From positions 100,945,001 through 101,009,000 of the forward strand of contig NC_134142.1 in assembly GCF_033958435.1 (NCBI RefSeq): a DNA stretch of 64,000 nucleotides, given 5' to 3'. The stretch is from Carettochelys insculpta. Taxonomy: Eukaryota > Chordata > Testudines > Carettochelyidae. The notes under the pieces are model-generated. The model was not told the origin of the DNA. It worked only from the letters and a program-made list of their open reading frames with translations, and did not search any database. A program made the position numbers and the translations under genes. Below, one piece after another: positions 11,372-22,885 of this stretch. Within the stretch, counting starts at the first letter, position 1, and each line of letters begins with the position of its first letter.

Positions 11372-13477
11372 CTCCCACTTCCTTCTTTGGCCCCCAGTCC
11401 TTTTCTCCAGCCAGTCCCAGTATTCACACAATCTGAAATCCTTGTGACCCTCCCCCACAATAGTACCGACCTATAGTCTCTCCCCAACTTCCCAGACAAC
11501 TCTCCTCTCCCAACTCTGTTTGATCCTTCCTCTGCATTTGAAATAGGCGGGTTCCTCTTCCATGTTGCCTGGGCCCCACAGGGAGTCACTGCTCAGATAA
11601 CTTTAGCCGCTTGGCACTATCTCATCAAAGCTGAAACTGCAGGGAAGTCCTGCTTAACCCAAATGTGCACAGAATCTTGTAGCAACATACCTGCCAAAAT
11701 CTAAGATATCTCTACTGAGAATATGCAAGCAATTTTTTCAAAAACTTATAACTTGACCACATTTGGGCAGCTTTTCTCAGGAACAGTATACAGCATAAAT
11801 TACCAAATATAAAATTCCTGCTTCACAGTAAGGGGGCACTAAAACTTGGCAGAATTTTTTCACACTGATTCAAAAATTAATATTTTTGCACTAACCTAAT
11901 TCTAAGAAATAGCTGAACTGTTTTGGTAAAATGTTTCAAAATAATTCAGCCCCAGGTAGACAGACACTCAGGAAGAAAAAAAATTATCCCAAATAGCTAA
12001 AGTTTAGCAAGAACTAAGCAGCTGAAAATAGGACCTTATAATAGGAGATGTCAAGTAACTGAAATAAAAAGCAGAGCAACCAGCCCCATCTGTAATGAAT
12101 AATCTGATACACGAATGTATGCCCATCTGCTGTGGTTATTAGAAGAGAAACCTGGTTTTACCATTTTCTTAGAAACACAAAAAATAAGAACACCATACAC
12201 ATATACCTGTAAACCAAGGAAAAGCAAATTAAAGAGAACCTCTTTTCTCGTTTGACAATATTTTCACATTGTCTATAATCTGTATACAGACTTTGGACTC
12301 AATGCTATTTCCACAGACACAAAACAAACAAGCTTCCATTAACCAGATAGGGAACAGTTTATGGCCCTTTAAGAATGAGCAAAATATTTCAAACAGGCCT
12401 TTTGGACACTCTTCTAAGTCTCTTATCTGGAAAGATGAACAGAGGTAATTCGCCTGGCAGTTGGCCACTGGACCCCGTACACAGAGAGTACTTCGACTTC
12501 ACTGTTCTCTGCCAATGAGCAAAGTCTGAATTACTTCCTGTTCAAATTTTCCTCTTGCACTGTGTGTCAGTTTAAAACACACACATCGAGTTATGAAAGC
12601 GTGAGCATGTAACTCAGTCGTTTTCATTTTTGTGACACACACGGATACTTTATTTATATTTTAAGTTTAAAACAAATATTGCAAGATGTTTTGATTTCAG
12701 AGCATGGCAGGATTTGGTTTTAAAAATAACCCTTAAAATCTACTGATTGGACGTTTCCATGAGGTGACATTTCTGCTGTTTGTTGCTCCTACTGCCTTGA
12801 CTTCCAATTTTGAAAGGTTGCCCCAGCTACTCTCTTTGTTGACACAAAAGTATGTAAGACTCAGAGGCACAGCAACAAAGGAAGCACAGAAAACATTTCA
12901 TTCCTAAACTGGTAGGAAAGAGAGGGGGAAGTAAATCTATATAGAATAGGGATAATGTCAGTTTCTGGTTACTGGACATGAAATGTCAGAACTATAGTGC
13001 AGGAAGTAGGAGCTACAAACATTACTACATGCGGAATCTAAATGAATGAAGCTAAGAAAGAATGGAAGTAGAAAAAATATTTATTGAAGTTAGGTGAAGC
13101 ACATATTTTCTGCACGTTGCCCCAAAACATCTTGCACTATGAAAATAAAATTTAAAATGATTTAAAATGATCAGATGAAGCGAGTAAGGTGGTTTAGCAG
13201 AAGCCCTTTGTAGCAGGACACAATCGACTAGAATTCAGGCACACTGTGTGGTTCTGAACTCTGGGACTGTCAAAGAATGGGCCTCTTGCAAAGGCAACAC
13301 ATGTAGCCCTTTGGGGTAGGAGAGTGATGTTCACTTCACTTTTAGGGAGCTTTCTCTGGCCACTTCCAAAAGGTCTTTGAAGGCAGCTGCACCTCTTCTC
13401 AGCTGGAGACTGATAAGTCATTTAAATAAAACAAAATGGGAAAATGGGACCCCCGCTAAAGAAAGTGTTACATAATA

Positions 13478-14245
13478 CACTCATCCCTCATTAAACGAGT
13501 ACTTCACTTATGACTACTTGCTAAAAGGAGGGACACATATACTATCTTTGTTTACTAGACAAATGAACCCCATCCCCCACTAATACAAGCCTCACCCCAC
13601 TCCCCATGGCGCCAGCCCACCACATCCTGAAACCCTGCCGGCCCCACAGACCCAACAGGCCACAGCCTGAAACCCTGCTGGTCCCGCAGACCCAACTCGC
13701 AGCAGCCTGAATCCCTCACCGACCCCGCAGACCCAACCTGGCTCAGCCTGACCCTCCCACAGGCCCCACAGACCCAACCCACCGCAGCCTGAAACCCTGC
13801 CAGCACCACAGATCCAACCTGCTTTAGCCTTAACCTCCCTGCCTGCCCTGCAGCCCCCACCTGCAGCAGCCTGAAACCCTGCCAGCCTCACAGACCCAAC
13901 CTGACATGGCCTAACCCCCGCACCTGCCCCACAGATCCAACTTGCAGCAGCCTGAACCCTCCCCCCACCCGCCACACAGACTCACCCACCACCAGGTTTT
14001 AACCCTCCCTCCTGCTCATGGCCCCAAACTGCCCCCAGCCTTTAACCCTCTCCATCCCCACCCAATCCCAAGGTTCACTTAACTTTCCAAAGCAGCGCCA
14101 CATGCTGCCATTCCTTCATGAGTAGTTGGGATGAATCAGAGACTTTTACATGTATTTTAATGGGGATTTAGTATCCCTCTTATGAGTTTTCGCCTACGAG
14201 CCAAAAGTTGGAAACCAATTGTGCTCATATAGCGAGGAATGAGTG
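13478..14245. mobile_element. Tigger/pogo-like element with internal minisatellite
   Basis: The left end CACTCATCCCTCATTAAACG and the inverted right end CACTCATTCCTCGCTATATG match at most positions, and both sides are flanked by the dinucleotide TA (13476-13477 and 14246-14247). This fits the Tc1/mariner superfamily, and the CATCCCTCGTTATA style of terminus is Tigger-like. The interior has no transposase. About 13620-14080 is a tandem array instead. Minus-strand ORFs of 101 and 127 codons across the array are artefacts of the repeats. Confidence 0.75.
13620..14080. repeat. Minisatellite of about 50-bp units inside the Tigger-like element
   Basis: The unit CAGCCTGAAACCCTGCC followed by a CCACAGACCCAACC-type segment is repeated about eight times with divergence, and becomes simpler towards the right end. 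The C-rich, Gly-coding opposite strand produces spurious open frames. Confidence 0.8.
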
Positions 14246-15128
14246 TATATGATATAAACATTTCATAGATGCCCACTCTTCAGAGCCTATCTAGCTCCTA
14301 CTGCTTTTCTTTTTGTGGTGCTGCATGTGTTCTAGGAAAGATTAATCCTGGCCAGGGTACAAAATTAGAAGGTAGCCAAGAGTGATGTGACAACCCTATA
14401 AGCAGAAAGTCTTCTTGGATTAGGAGATTTAGCCGTACGGAAAGGAGGAAAATTGTTCAATTCACAGAGAAGAGGTGAGGAACAGGACTGACAGATTTCC
14501 AATAAATTTAAATCAATCCACAAAAGCCCAGGGTCTATTCAGCACTCTGTCAAGCAAAGAGAAAGAAAAACTCTGCGCAATATACAGGATGAAGTGGAGC
14601 TGAAAATCATTTCACTACAGAATCATGAACTTCGGCACAGAGGGGAAACTATAAACATCGTCAAAATTAGACCGTGGTTGTTCTGAACGCTAGTGAAGCC
14701 TTTCTTTTTATCACTTAAGGGCTTCCTAATTTCCTCATCTGATCTCTATCCAGCTAATCTAGAATTCACAGCTAGTGCAACTGCTGTCAACAAAGAAAGC
14801 ATTATTTCCTAAGGTACATACACAGCATCTGTAATCTGCAAAGATTAGTCAAGGAGAAACACTATCTGGAAAATGGGGAGAGTAAGTAGAGAGTGGGAAT
14901 TCCAACAAGACAGAAACTGGGCCTCCATCAGTCCAGGGAGCAGCATCAGCACGCATCAGAAGCTTAAACTGATGAGCAACCCAATGAAATATGGCAGTGA
15001 AAAGAAGAAACAAGAAGAATTCTCCCACACGTGCACAGAAACGTCCCCTTGGTAAACATGTACAATGAACACTTTCATATCTGGCAGCTCTGGGATCAGT
15101 GCGTTACTGGATATTCAAATATTCTGGA

Positions 15129-15163
15129 TGATAGATAGATAGATAGATAGAAAGATAGAAAGC
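15129..15163. repeat. GATA microsatellite
   Basis: ATAGATAGATAGATAGATAG followed by AAAGATAGAAAG is an interrupted tetranucleotide repeat. Confidence 0.9.
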
Positions 15164-16081
15164 AATGCCTAACACTAAAGATAAACAAGATTAGATATTA
15201 AGAAACAAATACAAATGTATGCAGAGTATTTCATTTACCAATAACACTAGTGTTGTACACTGTAAACTTATACTGTATTTGCTGTGCTTATTTGTATTTA
15301 CTTCCATTATACTGTACTTACAGAAAACGTAAGTAAAGTTTTCTTATGGTTAAAATGCCGGGTATTTGAGAGTTACAGATCATAGAATACTGTTAAGAAA
15401 GAGTTTATTATACCAATTAATGCCTTAGATTGTAAGGCTTTTGGCAGTGTGACTGTTTCTTAGTCCTATGTTTGTGCATTCCTTCCACAACAGGGTCCTG
15501 ATCCAGGGCTAAGATTCCTAGGGTAACAGACATAGAGTATGCATACAGTAGAGCCCACTTATTTACTTGACATTTTACTTCACTGGAAAGCGCAGACTAA
15601 TAAAAATCCTAGATTATTTCAAGGCACTGAGAAGTACAAATTATACTTGCAGTCCTTGTGAACCTTCTCCTTATGGTAAAGTTCCATATGGGAAAAAATG
15701 ATTTCACTCTAAGCAACCCAGAGATGATTTATATTTCCATTCTGAATTGATTATAAACTCCTACTTCCTCCTGTCTGAACATTTGCAAAGGGAGTAAATA
15801 AAATTATTTGCTTTTGACCCACTCAGTCCTAGCAACCTGTGCATGACATTGTAGAGGCTTGTTTGGTTATGCACCGTTTAATTGGATTTCAGTGTTCTCA
15901 TTTGCTTTTTATGAGATGCCTGCTTCCCATCACTGTTAACATGTAAGGTTTAAATTAAATGTTGCACTCAAAGCTCAGAACTTCAATATTCAATATGTTC
16001 TTTTTAGTACTAGTATTTTTAGTCCCTTGCATGGAACAATAAGATAGGTGTTTCATTCTACCAGTTGTATGGTAAATAGTC

Positions 16082-16190
16082 TCTGAGGGTAGCCGTGTTA
16101 GTCTGTAGCTTCACACAAAAACCAAGCAGTCCTGTAGCACTTTAAAGACTAACAATTTAAGATGTTACAGGACTGCTTGCTGTTTGGCAT
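16082..16190 (-). repeat. Short Penelope-tail repeat (copy 1)
   Basis: GAGGGTAGCCGTGTTAGTCTG is followed by AGTCCTGTAGCACTTTAAAG and ACTAACA. The second segment is the reverse complement of the 3' tail of the Penelope-like elements at 39.4, 52.5 and 63.1 kb. The orientation is therefore minus relative to those elements. The final part repeats a TTACAGGACTGCTT motif. Confidence 0.7.
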
Positions 16191-18837
16191 GGCTAGTATG
16201 GTAGCCATTAGTGGAACACTTCTCCCCCTGGCTGCCACTAAGTTTGCCCTATTATATCCTTTGGGGACTTAAATGTGCAACTGCGAAAGACAGGTAAATA
16301 TAAATTGGTAGATTCTGTGAAACTGGGACGCACAGGGCTCTGCTGAGAGTGGCTTGTGATCTGGTGGCAGAGGCTTATGGACATCTTATGTCAGCTGAGT
16401 AAATAATTTTACCCAAGACAGTCTTCTCATCACCTCAGCTCCTGTTTGTCTGGGATTTTGTAACTTATTGACAAAGTAACATGAGGTGACATATGCATAG
16501 GAACATCTCTCTCTCTCTCATCAGGGTTGAAAACTGGTGTTTATTGTGCAGAAGCAGCCAGGTTTACCTTCTCTGTGTTATCATCATTTACTGACATGAA
16601 GAGCTTCCGCTTTTAGAGGTTTAAGGCTTCACTCAGAGCACCACTAATTACAAGGGGAGTATTTGGCTGAAAATGGGATATTTTGTCAGGAGGGAAAGAA
16701 GATTTCTGTTGCTTATGTCTCCAATTTAGGGCACTCTGTAGGAAAGGATTGTTTATACTGAGCTAACTGTTCTTATATCACTTGCTGCAACACCAGAATG
16801 CTACTGCATGTATTCATGGTTTGCTGCCCTGCTTTCTGCACATTATCAATATCAAGATTAACAAAATTAACAACATTTTTAACCTCCCAACATTTTAAAG
16901 TGGCAGTTCAAGTTTCATGTACTGCAACGTGGAGGAGTACTACCTTGATATCCACAGGCAGAAAGTCCTGGGTGCAAATGAAAAGAGGTTGACTAGGAGA
17001 CAGAATAAGGGAATTTTAATATCTTTTTGAAATCTCAAACCAACATCTTTAGTTTGCAACAGGGATTACCCTAGCTCTCCCCTCCCTACTTTATGGCATA
17101 TTTGAATATTCTGCAGTGGCAACATGCATTTGGTGGACATTGAGAAGACTGCTGGCCACTTATACTTGGCACCTGGATATGCCATATCTATTAAAATAAT
17201 TGAAGTTATTTCCTACTCAGAATACCTATGTACACAAGTTTCCCCACATATTTCATCCCCTGTGGATTATATGGGGTATAATTTTAATAGCACCACTTGT
17301 TTTCAATAGGATATGGTTTCTTTCATATAATATTTGAATCTACAGGGGCAGGACTGCAGACAGGGAGAAGGGGGTAGCGATTCAAAAAGGCCCGGGGCTC
17401 AAGCCATTGACTCTTCCTTGATACTGGCAATGGCGGCTCAGAGCTCTGAGCCCTTTAAATTGTGGCCAGAGCACCATGCTGTAACCAGCTCTGAGAGCTG
17501 GATGCAGGCAGGGTAAGGACTGCAGTAAGGTGCATTCTGGGAGGTGCTAAAGACTGGCTCCCTCCAGCCCCACACTAGTTCCACGTCCTCTTCTTGGAGC
17601 AAGGAGCTACACACCACCCCCCATCATGCCCAGGGACACACTAAATCTGTTGGCACCCTGCCCCCTTTTACAGGAGTCACTAGCTACATTAAAAAAAAAT
17701 AGAGTTTGAAGTTCACAGACAAAGCCTTGTAAGTTGCGAAATGCTGTGAAAAACAAATTCAGCAGAAAACCCTGAAACAGAAACAAATGGCATTAAATAT
17801 GACCTTACGCTTAGAGGAAGCAATTATTTCAGGTAATTATCACTCCATTGAAAAGCCACTTTGGGAAACAACTGTGGAAGTAGTAGTTTGTGAATACTAA
17901 ATTAACCATAAAAATACCTTTAGCTAAACCACATGTAGGTTAAAGATCTTCTTTTCCAGCAACATTTGTTGTCCTCTTACACCCTTTGCAAGTATTAGTC
18001 TACTTCTCCTAAAGGGCAATTTTTCTCACACACAAGTATGTGCCACACATTAGCAATGTAAGTAACAACACCGTATAATCCCAAAAAGATATAACGCTAA
18101 TATCCCAATTGTTTAGCGATTAAATGAAACGTATCTTGTTTCTAAACTTTCTCACTCAGGTTCTGGGAAGCTGGGAATTTTGAGCCACTGTTTGTCCATT
18201 GAGTACTGTAGTTCAAGCATAAATATAATCTGTCAGTCTGTCATTAAGAGCGTGAGACAGCGAGAAACCACCCACAATTATCCCTTTGGCATGAGGAGTT
18301 GGGAATGCCCCAGCACTAAGTGCACTAATGCTTACAGCCAGGAGATTCCAGTTATTGGCAACCAGGCAGTCAAAACCAAGAGAGAAAAGCATTTCTATTC
18401 CAGCTGAGATGGCACGCAGCTCCTCTCTTTTAGAGCTGTCAGCTCACATGATCAGAAAGGGTATCAAATTCGCTTTGCTTTTTTTATGCAGAGGCACGAG
18501 CTGATAGGCAAAATCACAGCTTCAAGTAAACACGTAACTAAATTACGCATATTCATGTAAAAACTTTGTAAAGTAACCATCTCCCTGATCTCAAACTTCC
18601 AGTCAAATGTATTTGAGAACTTAAAGCAAGAAAGTAATCTTACCTGAACTTGCAAATCCTATGACTTGTTCTGGGAAATTATGAAGAAGGTGTATTCTAA
18701 TACATTCAAAGTGTAACTTAACTGCAGCTTACTCTGTTTGTTGGCACCAGCTTGCTTTTCCAAACAAACTTAAGTGAAAGTACAGGTGAAACCTGATGTA
18801 CCACATGCTGGCAATACAGTTTGTGTGACTCATGCAT

Positions 18838-18957
18838 CTGATGAAGAAGGTCTTTGCCCACAAAAGCTTATGCTCCAAAATATCTGCTAGTCTAATAAGG
18901 TGCCACAGGACTTCTTGTTTTTGAAGATACAGACTAACACATCCGCCTCTCTGATAG
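18838..18957 (+). repeat. Short Penelope-tail repeat (copy 2)
   Basis: The order is TGATGAAGAAGGTCTTTGCC, AAAGCTTATGCTCC, GGTGCCACAGGACTTCTTG, then GATACAGACTAACAC and a CCTCTCTGATA end. This is the same family as copies at 16.1, 57.7 and 62.7 kb in the opposite orientation. No flanking Penelope coding sequence is present, so it is a tail-only or independent short element. Confidence 0.72.
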
Positions 18958-19735
18958 TTTGTGTAGTGTGGTTCTCAGTATAACCTGGTTGTAGAATGAT
19001 GGTCTCAATGAGTGCACTGATTAACCTGGCAGCTCCTATTTTTTAATTTTTGTTTTGCTTTGTAACGTTTGAATTTTACTGATGCATGCACTTAGAGTCA
19101 CATTTCAAACATTTACATACTAAAGCAAAATAAACAGAAGAGCAAAACAGAAGTTTCTTTTTAAAAATGTAACTGGACACCTTTCAATAGCCATCAAATA
19201 AAAAATAAAACATTTTGTTTCAAGGCATCATACTAAGAGTAGTTTAAAAAAATGGGCAAAGATGTATGCATATGTTTCCATAAGATATATATTTTTGACC
19301 ACAATGCACTTGTAAAAATATGCATGAGAGCATATGTTTGCATGACAGGACTACAGATATATTTTGCTGCTGTTGTTTAATTCTGAACTTTTTTCCACAT
19401 ATTGCTATTTGAAAGTGATATTCTGCTGTGGGCACAACCATAGATACAAGACCTTGCAAGGTTAGTTTGTTTCTTAAGAAGTAAATGAATCCTACTTCTC
19501 ACCCATTGTTTATTTTTAAAGCTAAAGAGTCAAAAGCACTGAGTCCAACAAGTATTTTACCTACCTTTCACACAGTGGATGTGGAAAAAGGAGGAAAACA
19601 TAACGGCACAAGCTAAAACTATTCATATTGGTCTTATTAAATATCCAAAGATCCTATTTTTTTAAAACTGGAGGGAGAAAACAAATTAAAAGTCAGACAT
19701 TACAAGATAAATGCTGGAATGACAAATTGACTCAC

Positions 19736-19808
19736 CCTCTGCTGACAGCCCCTGTATGTTTATTCCCTTGGCAGCCAAGAAACTCAGGCATGCATCTATG
19801 TTTTCAAT
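19736..19808 (-). CDS. NAV2: NAV2 exon C: C-terminal half of the CH domain
   Basis: This 73-bp exon encodes IENIDACLSFLAAKGINIQG followed by LSAE, then one base (G) that joins exon D to make a second Glu. The acceptor reads CCTGTTTAG on the minus strand at 19809 upward, and the donor is GAGG|GTGAGTC at 19735 downward. The INIQG sequence fits NAV2 better than NAV3, which has Val at the matching positions in the orthologues I recall. One position (Ser after CL) resembles NAV3, so the paralogue call rests mostly on exon D and on Lys/Ile here. It lies 17.8 kb downstream of exon B and 12.9 kb upstream of exon D in transcription order. Confidence 0.93.
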
Positions 19809-19970
19809 CTAAACAGGAAAAAAGGGAGACAAAAGAATATGTGTTGTTACAAATGTTTACCATAATCTGCCATCACATTTTATTACACACAACCTTTGTA
19901 CTACAGCAAAAAAGGCTTTGTTCATTGCAGTGGAAAAAAAAATTGTTAACATTGGAACTATAATGCAGCC

Positions 19971-20250
19971 TGAACCTCTCTAATCTGGAACACTCTTATT
20001 TGGCATACTGCGTAATCTGGCATGATTTTAGTTAGCCAGGTAACCACGTATCACAGGTGTGGACAAGTTTCTGTGCTCTCTATATTCTGTGCTGTTATTT
20101 AGCTGTAATTTACCCCTAAATGTCTTCTAAGAGCCCAGTAAGCAGTGGACGTGTTAGTCATGTGCTAGAATATATTGACCTCCCATTGTCCAGCAAATTC
20201 TCTTGTCTAGCACTAGTCAGGTCCCAAGGGTGCCTGATGAGAGAGGTTCA
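19971..20250. mobile_element. TIR element, unclassified family, copy 1
   Basis: The ends are inverted repeats: TGAACCTCTCTAATCTGG on the left and TGAACCTCTCTCATCAGGC read inward on the right. Its reverse complement aligns along most of its length with 54387-54682, which makes it one of two members of the same family here. It has no coding capacity and no clear target duplication, so it is a non-autonomous DNA transposon of unresolved superfamily. Confidence 0.7.
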
Positions 20251-20802
20251 ACCTGCAACATGAAAACTCCTAAATTACTAGACAACAATGTATCAGGTCA
20301 GGGCCCTTCTTAGTGTGTAGTTGCATGAAGCAAATTACTTAAATATTCTACCCATGCAGGTCCAAGAAAGCTGATCACTACACCTCAGTACAGGGCCAAA
20401 CATAACATGCTAGGCTTTTTGTCCTAAGATAATGAACATGATATTGAAAATAAACATGGTGCCAAATTTGCCTGAGAAGAAAAGAGATTACTACTTGCTC
20501 AAAAGCAGACAGCTGGCAGAAATTTCCAGTCACAGAGGCAGTAAAATATAAAAGTGGTAACTAGAAACTTCAAGTGGAACCCAGAAAATGTTCACTTGCA
20601 CAATTCTCTGGATGTTAGAAATGACATGCTGGAACAGGCTGTGAACTCATAGTGGAGCAAATTCCTCTTCAGTGGGTGCAGGGAACTAGTGCATCTGTGC
20701 TGAATTGGGTGGGCAGATTTCAGCTGGTCTGACACAGTGTGCACATCCAGGTCTCTAGGGCTTTCCTGCAAGTTGTTTGGGAGCAATGATTATTTGCCAG
20801 GG

Positions 20803-20915
20803 TTACCAATATTGGTTGGATGTATTCCTGGAGGTTTCATCACATGCCAATCTTGAATTAAAGAGTAACCTTTAATTCCTGAAGACACATTAACTGTCAT
20901 TTGCCTATATGCACT
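20803..20915. repeat. Small decayed foldback repeat
   Basis: ATTCCTGGAGGTTTCATCAC on the left is roughly mirrored by the TTTAATTCCTGAAGAC segment on the right. This resembles short palindromic repeats I associate with turtle introns. The assignment is weak. Confidence 0.35.
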
Positions 20916-20966
20916 TCCCCCAGTGACGCATTCCAACTGCAAAAGTTACTTCATTAGGCTGAAGTA

Positions 20967-21793
20967 CATAAGAACATAAGAATGGCCATACTGGGTCAGA
21001 CCAAAGGTCCATCCAGCCCAGTATCCCGTCTGCCAACAATGGCCAATTCCAGGTGCCCCAGAGAAAGAGAACAGAAGACAATGATCAAGTGATTTATCTC
21101 CTGCCATCCATCTCCTGCCCTTGTACTGAAGGCTAGGGCACCATACTTTACCCCTGGCTAATAGCCATTTATGGAAGTAACCTCCAAAAATTTATCGAGC
21201 TCTTTTTTAAACGCTAATAGAGTCCTGGCGTTCACAGCCTCCTCAGGCAAGGAGTTCCACAGGTTGACTGTGCGCTGTGTGAAGAAAAATTTCCTTTTAT
21301 TAGTTTTGAACCTACTACCCATCAATTTCATTTGGTGTCCCCTAGTTCTTGTATTATGGGAAAAGGTAAGTAATTTTTCTATATTCACTTTCTCCACACC
21401 ATTCATAATTTTATATACCTCTATCATATCACCCCCAATCGCCTTTTTTCTAGACTGAAACGTCCCAGTCTCTCTAGCCTGTCCCCATATGAGACCCGTT
21501 CCAAACCCCTAATCATCTTAGTAGCCCTTTTCTGAACCTTTTCTAATGCCAATATATCTTTTTTGAGGTGAGGAGACCACATCTGCACACAGTACTCAAG
21601 ATGTGGGCGTACCACAGTTTTATATAGGGGAAGTATGATATCTTTTGTCTTATTATCTATCCCTTTTTTAATAATTCCTAACATCCTATTTGCTTTACTA
21701 ACTGCCGCTGCACACTGCGTGGATGTCTTCAGAGAACTATCCACTATAACTCCAAGATCCCTTTCCTGATCTGTCATAGCTAAATTTGACCCC
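20967..21793 (-). mobile_element. CR1 LINE, 3' end, minus strand
   Basis: The reverse complement begins within the C-terminal part of CR1 ORF2 (DQERDLGVIVDSSLKTSTQ), runs through YCVQMWSPHLKKDILALEKV and the C-terminal [12 protein letters not shown] segment, and ends with the 3' UTR carrying GGTCTGACCCAGTATGGCC. A frame shift near 21424 separates two open segments (21424-21777 and 21158-21427). It is very similar to the C-terminal part of the 7.3-kb CR1 copy, so both belong to the same or a close subfamily. It is 5'-truncated after the catalytic region. Confidence 0.92.
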
Positions 21794-22210
21794 AGTTAAG
21801 CCTCAGTTAAGCAGCCCCATATTCGTCCCCTGCCCTAAGAAGCCAGGATTCATCCTTCCCTTGCTTCTACGAAAATCACCACCTTCTAGTCATATTTCTG
21901 AGGCTGGACACCAGGCAGAATGTGTGCACTAGAACATTTACAGAGTTGATATATGGTGGGGATTTTCAAAGGTGCTGTGTTGTCTGGACTCTGTTCTCAT
22001 TACTCAAGGATGAAATTTATGTTCATGACAGTGAGAAAAGTTATGTCAAGGACAAATGCTTTTGAAAATCTCTCTGCTTGGGTATGTGTAGAAAGCAGCC
22101 AGGAAGCTACTGTTATTAATTTTCAGAAGGATCCTATAGCTCTCAGGAATGAGGATGAACAGAATTTTCAGAACTCTGAAGGAGCCCTCGTTTTCCTTCT
22201 TGGTTGTGCA

Positions 22211-22234
22211 GGGTGTGTGTGTGTGTGTGTGTGT
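22211..22234. repeat. GT microsatellite
   Basis: A run of about twelve GT dinucleotides follows GCAGG. Confidence 0.9.
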
Positions 22235-22618
22235 GAGAAGCCCCAACCTCCTAAGACCCATCCTCTCTTCATAAAGTGAGCCCTGGTGTGGTTTACCTGG
22301 AAGCTGAAACATTGTTCTTTGCATTACTAAAGGAAGGGGGACATATTGTAATGTACTTCCCTTCCTGGAATCTTGATGCTGGATACCCAGAAGATAAAAG
22401 ATATGTCAGAAGATAAAATATGGTAATAAGACTTTACATAGTTGGATGGGAAGGAGTTGGAAAATACAAATATAACAAGGATACTTAACTGATATATTCA
22501 TATACTATCATTAGGTTTGTATTGATTTAAAATATGAACCATATACAGCAATGTGTTATAAATAATGACTAAGATTTTAAGTCATGGAAATAGAGGTCAA
22601 TACAGAAGGAAAGATTTA

Positions 22619-22885
22619 GGCTATGTCAACATTATGAAAATAAGTGGATTGCAGATACACAATTCTAGCTATAGCAATTGTGTAGCTACAATCAACTTAT
22701 CTGCAATCGACTTACCTGGCTGTCCTCATTGAAGGAGGTCAATGGGAGACCTTCCCCTGTCAACCTCCCTTACTCCTCATCATAGGAGTACAGGGGTAGA
22801 CTGCTGACCCCTGATAGGGCAGTTTTGTGCAACCCTACCAGACTCCCTGTGTGAATCGATCTTCCAGGATAATGTACACACGACT
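22619..22885. mobile_element. Decayed Harbinger-type MITE
   Basis: The left end GGCTATGTCAACATTAT and the right end (AGTCGTGTGTACATTAT read inward) match at 11 of 17 positions. They sit at the edges of a short G/C-poor foldback region with CAATCGACTTA-type motifs. It is older than the other MITEs and the boundaries are approximate. Confidence 0.5.

Larger units (their letters stand above)
6856..19735 (-). other. NAV2: NAV2 intron between exons C and D
   Basis: This 12.9-kb intron holds the CR1 copy at 7.3-9.0 kb, the G/C-rich repeat block at 9.06-11.6 kb, the Tigger-like element at 13.5 kb, a GATA microsatellite at 15.1 kb, and two Penelope-tail repeats at 16.1 and 18.8 kb. A G/C-rich stretch at about 17340-17650 looks repeat-derived but I cannot name it. 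The stretches 11600-13470, 14250-16080, 16200-17340, 17650-18830 and 18960-19735 show nothing I can identify beyond ordinary intron sequence. Confidence 0.7.

Noticed and set aside
13555..13975. Gly/Ala-rich minus-strand frames
   Set aside because: They are translations of the minisatellite in the Tigger-like element.
16082..16190. Classic tRNA-derived SINE
   Set aside because: No convincing A-box/B-box pair was found, and the body matches the reverse complement of Penelope-like tails instead.
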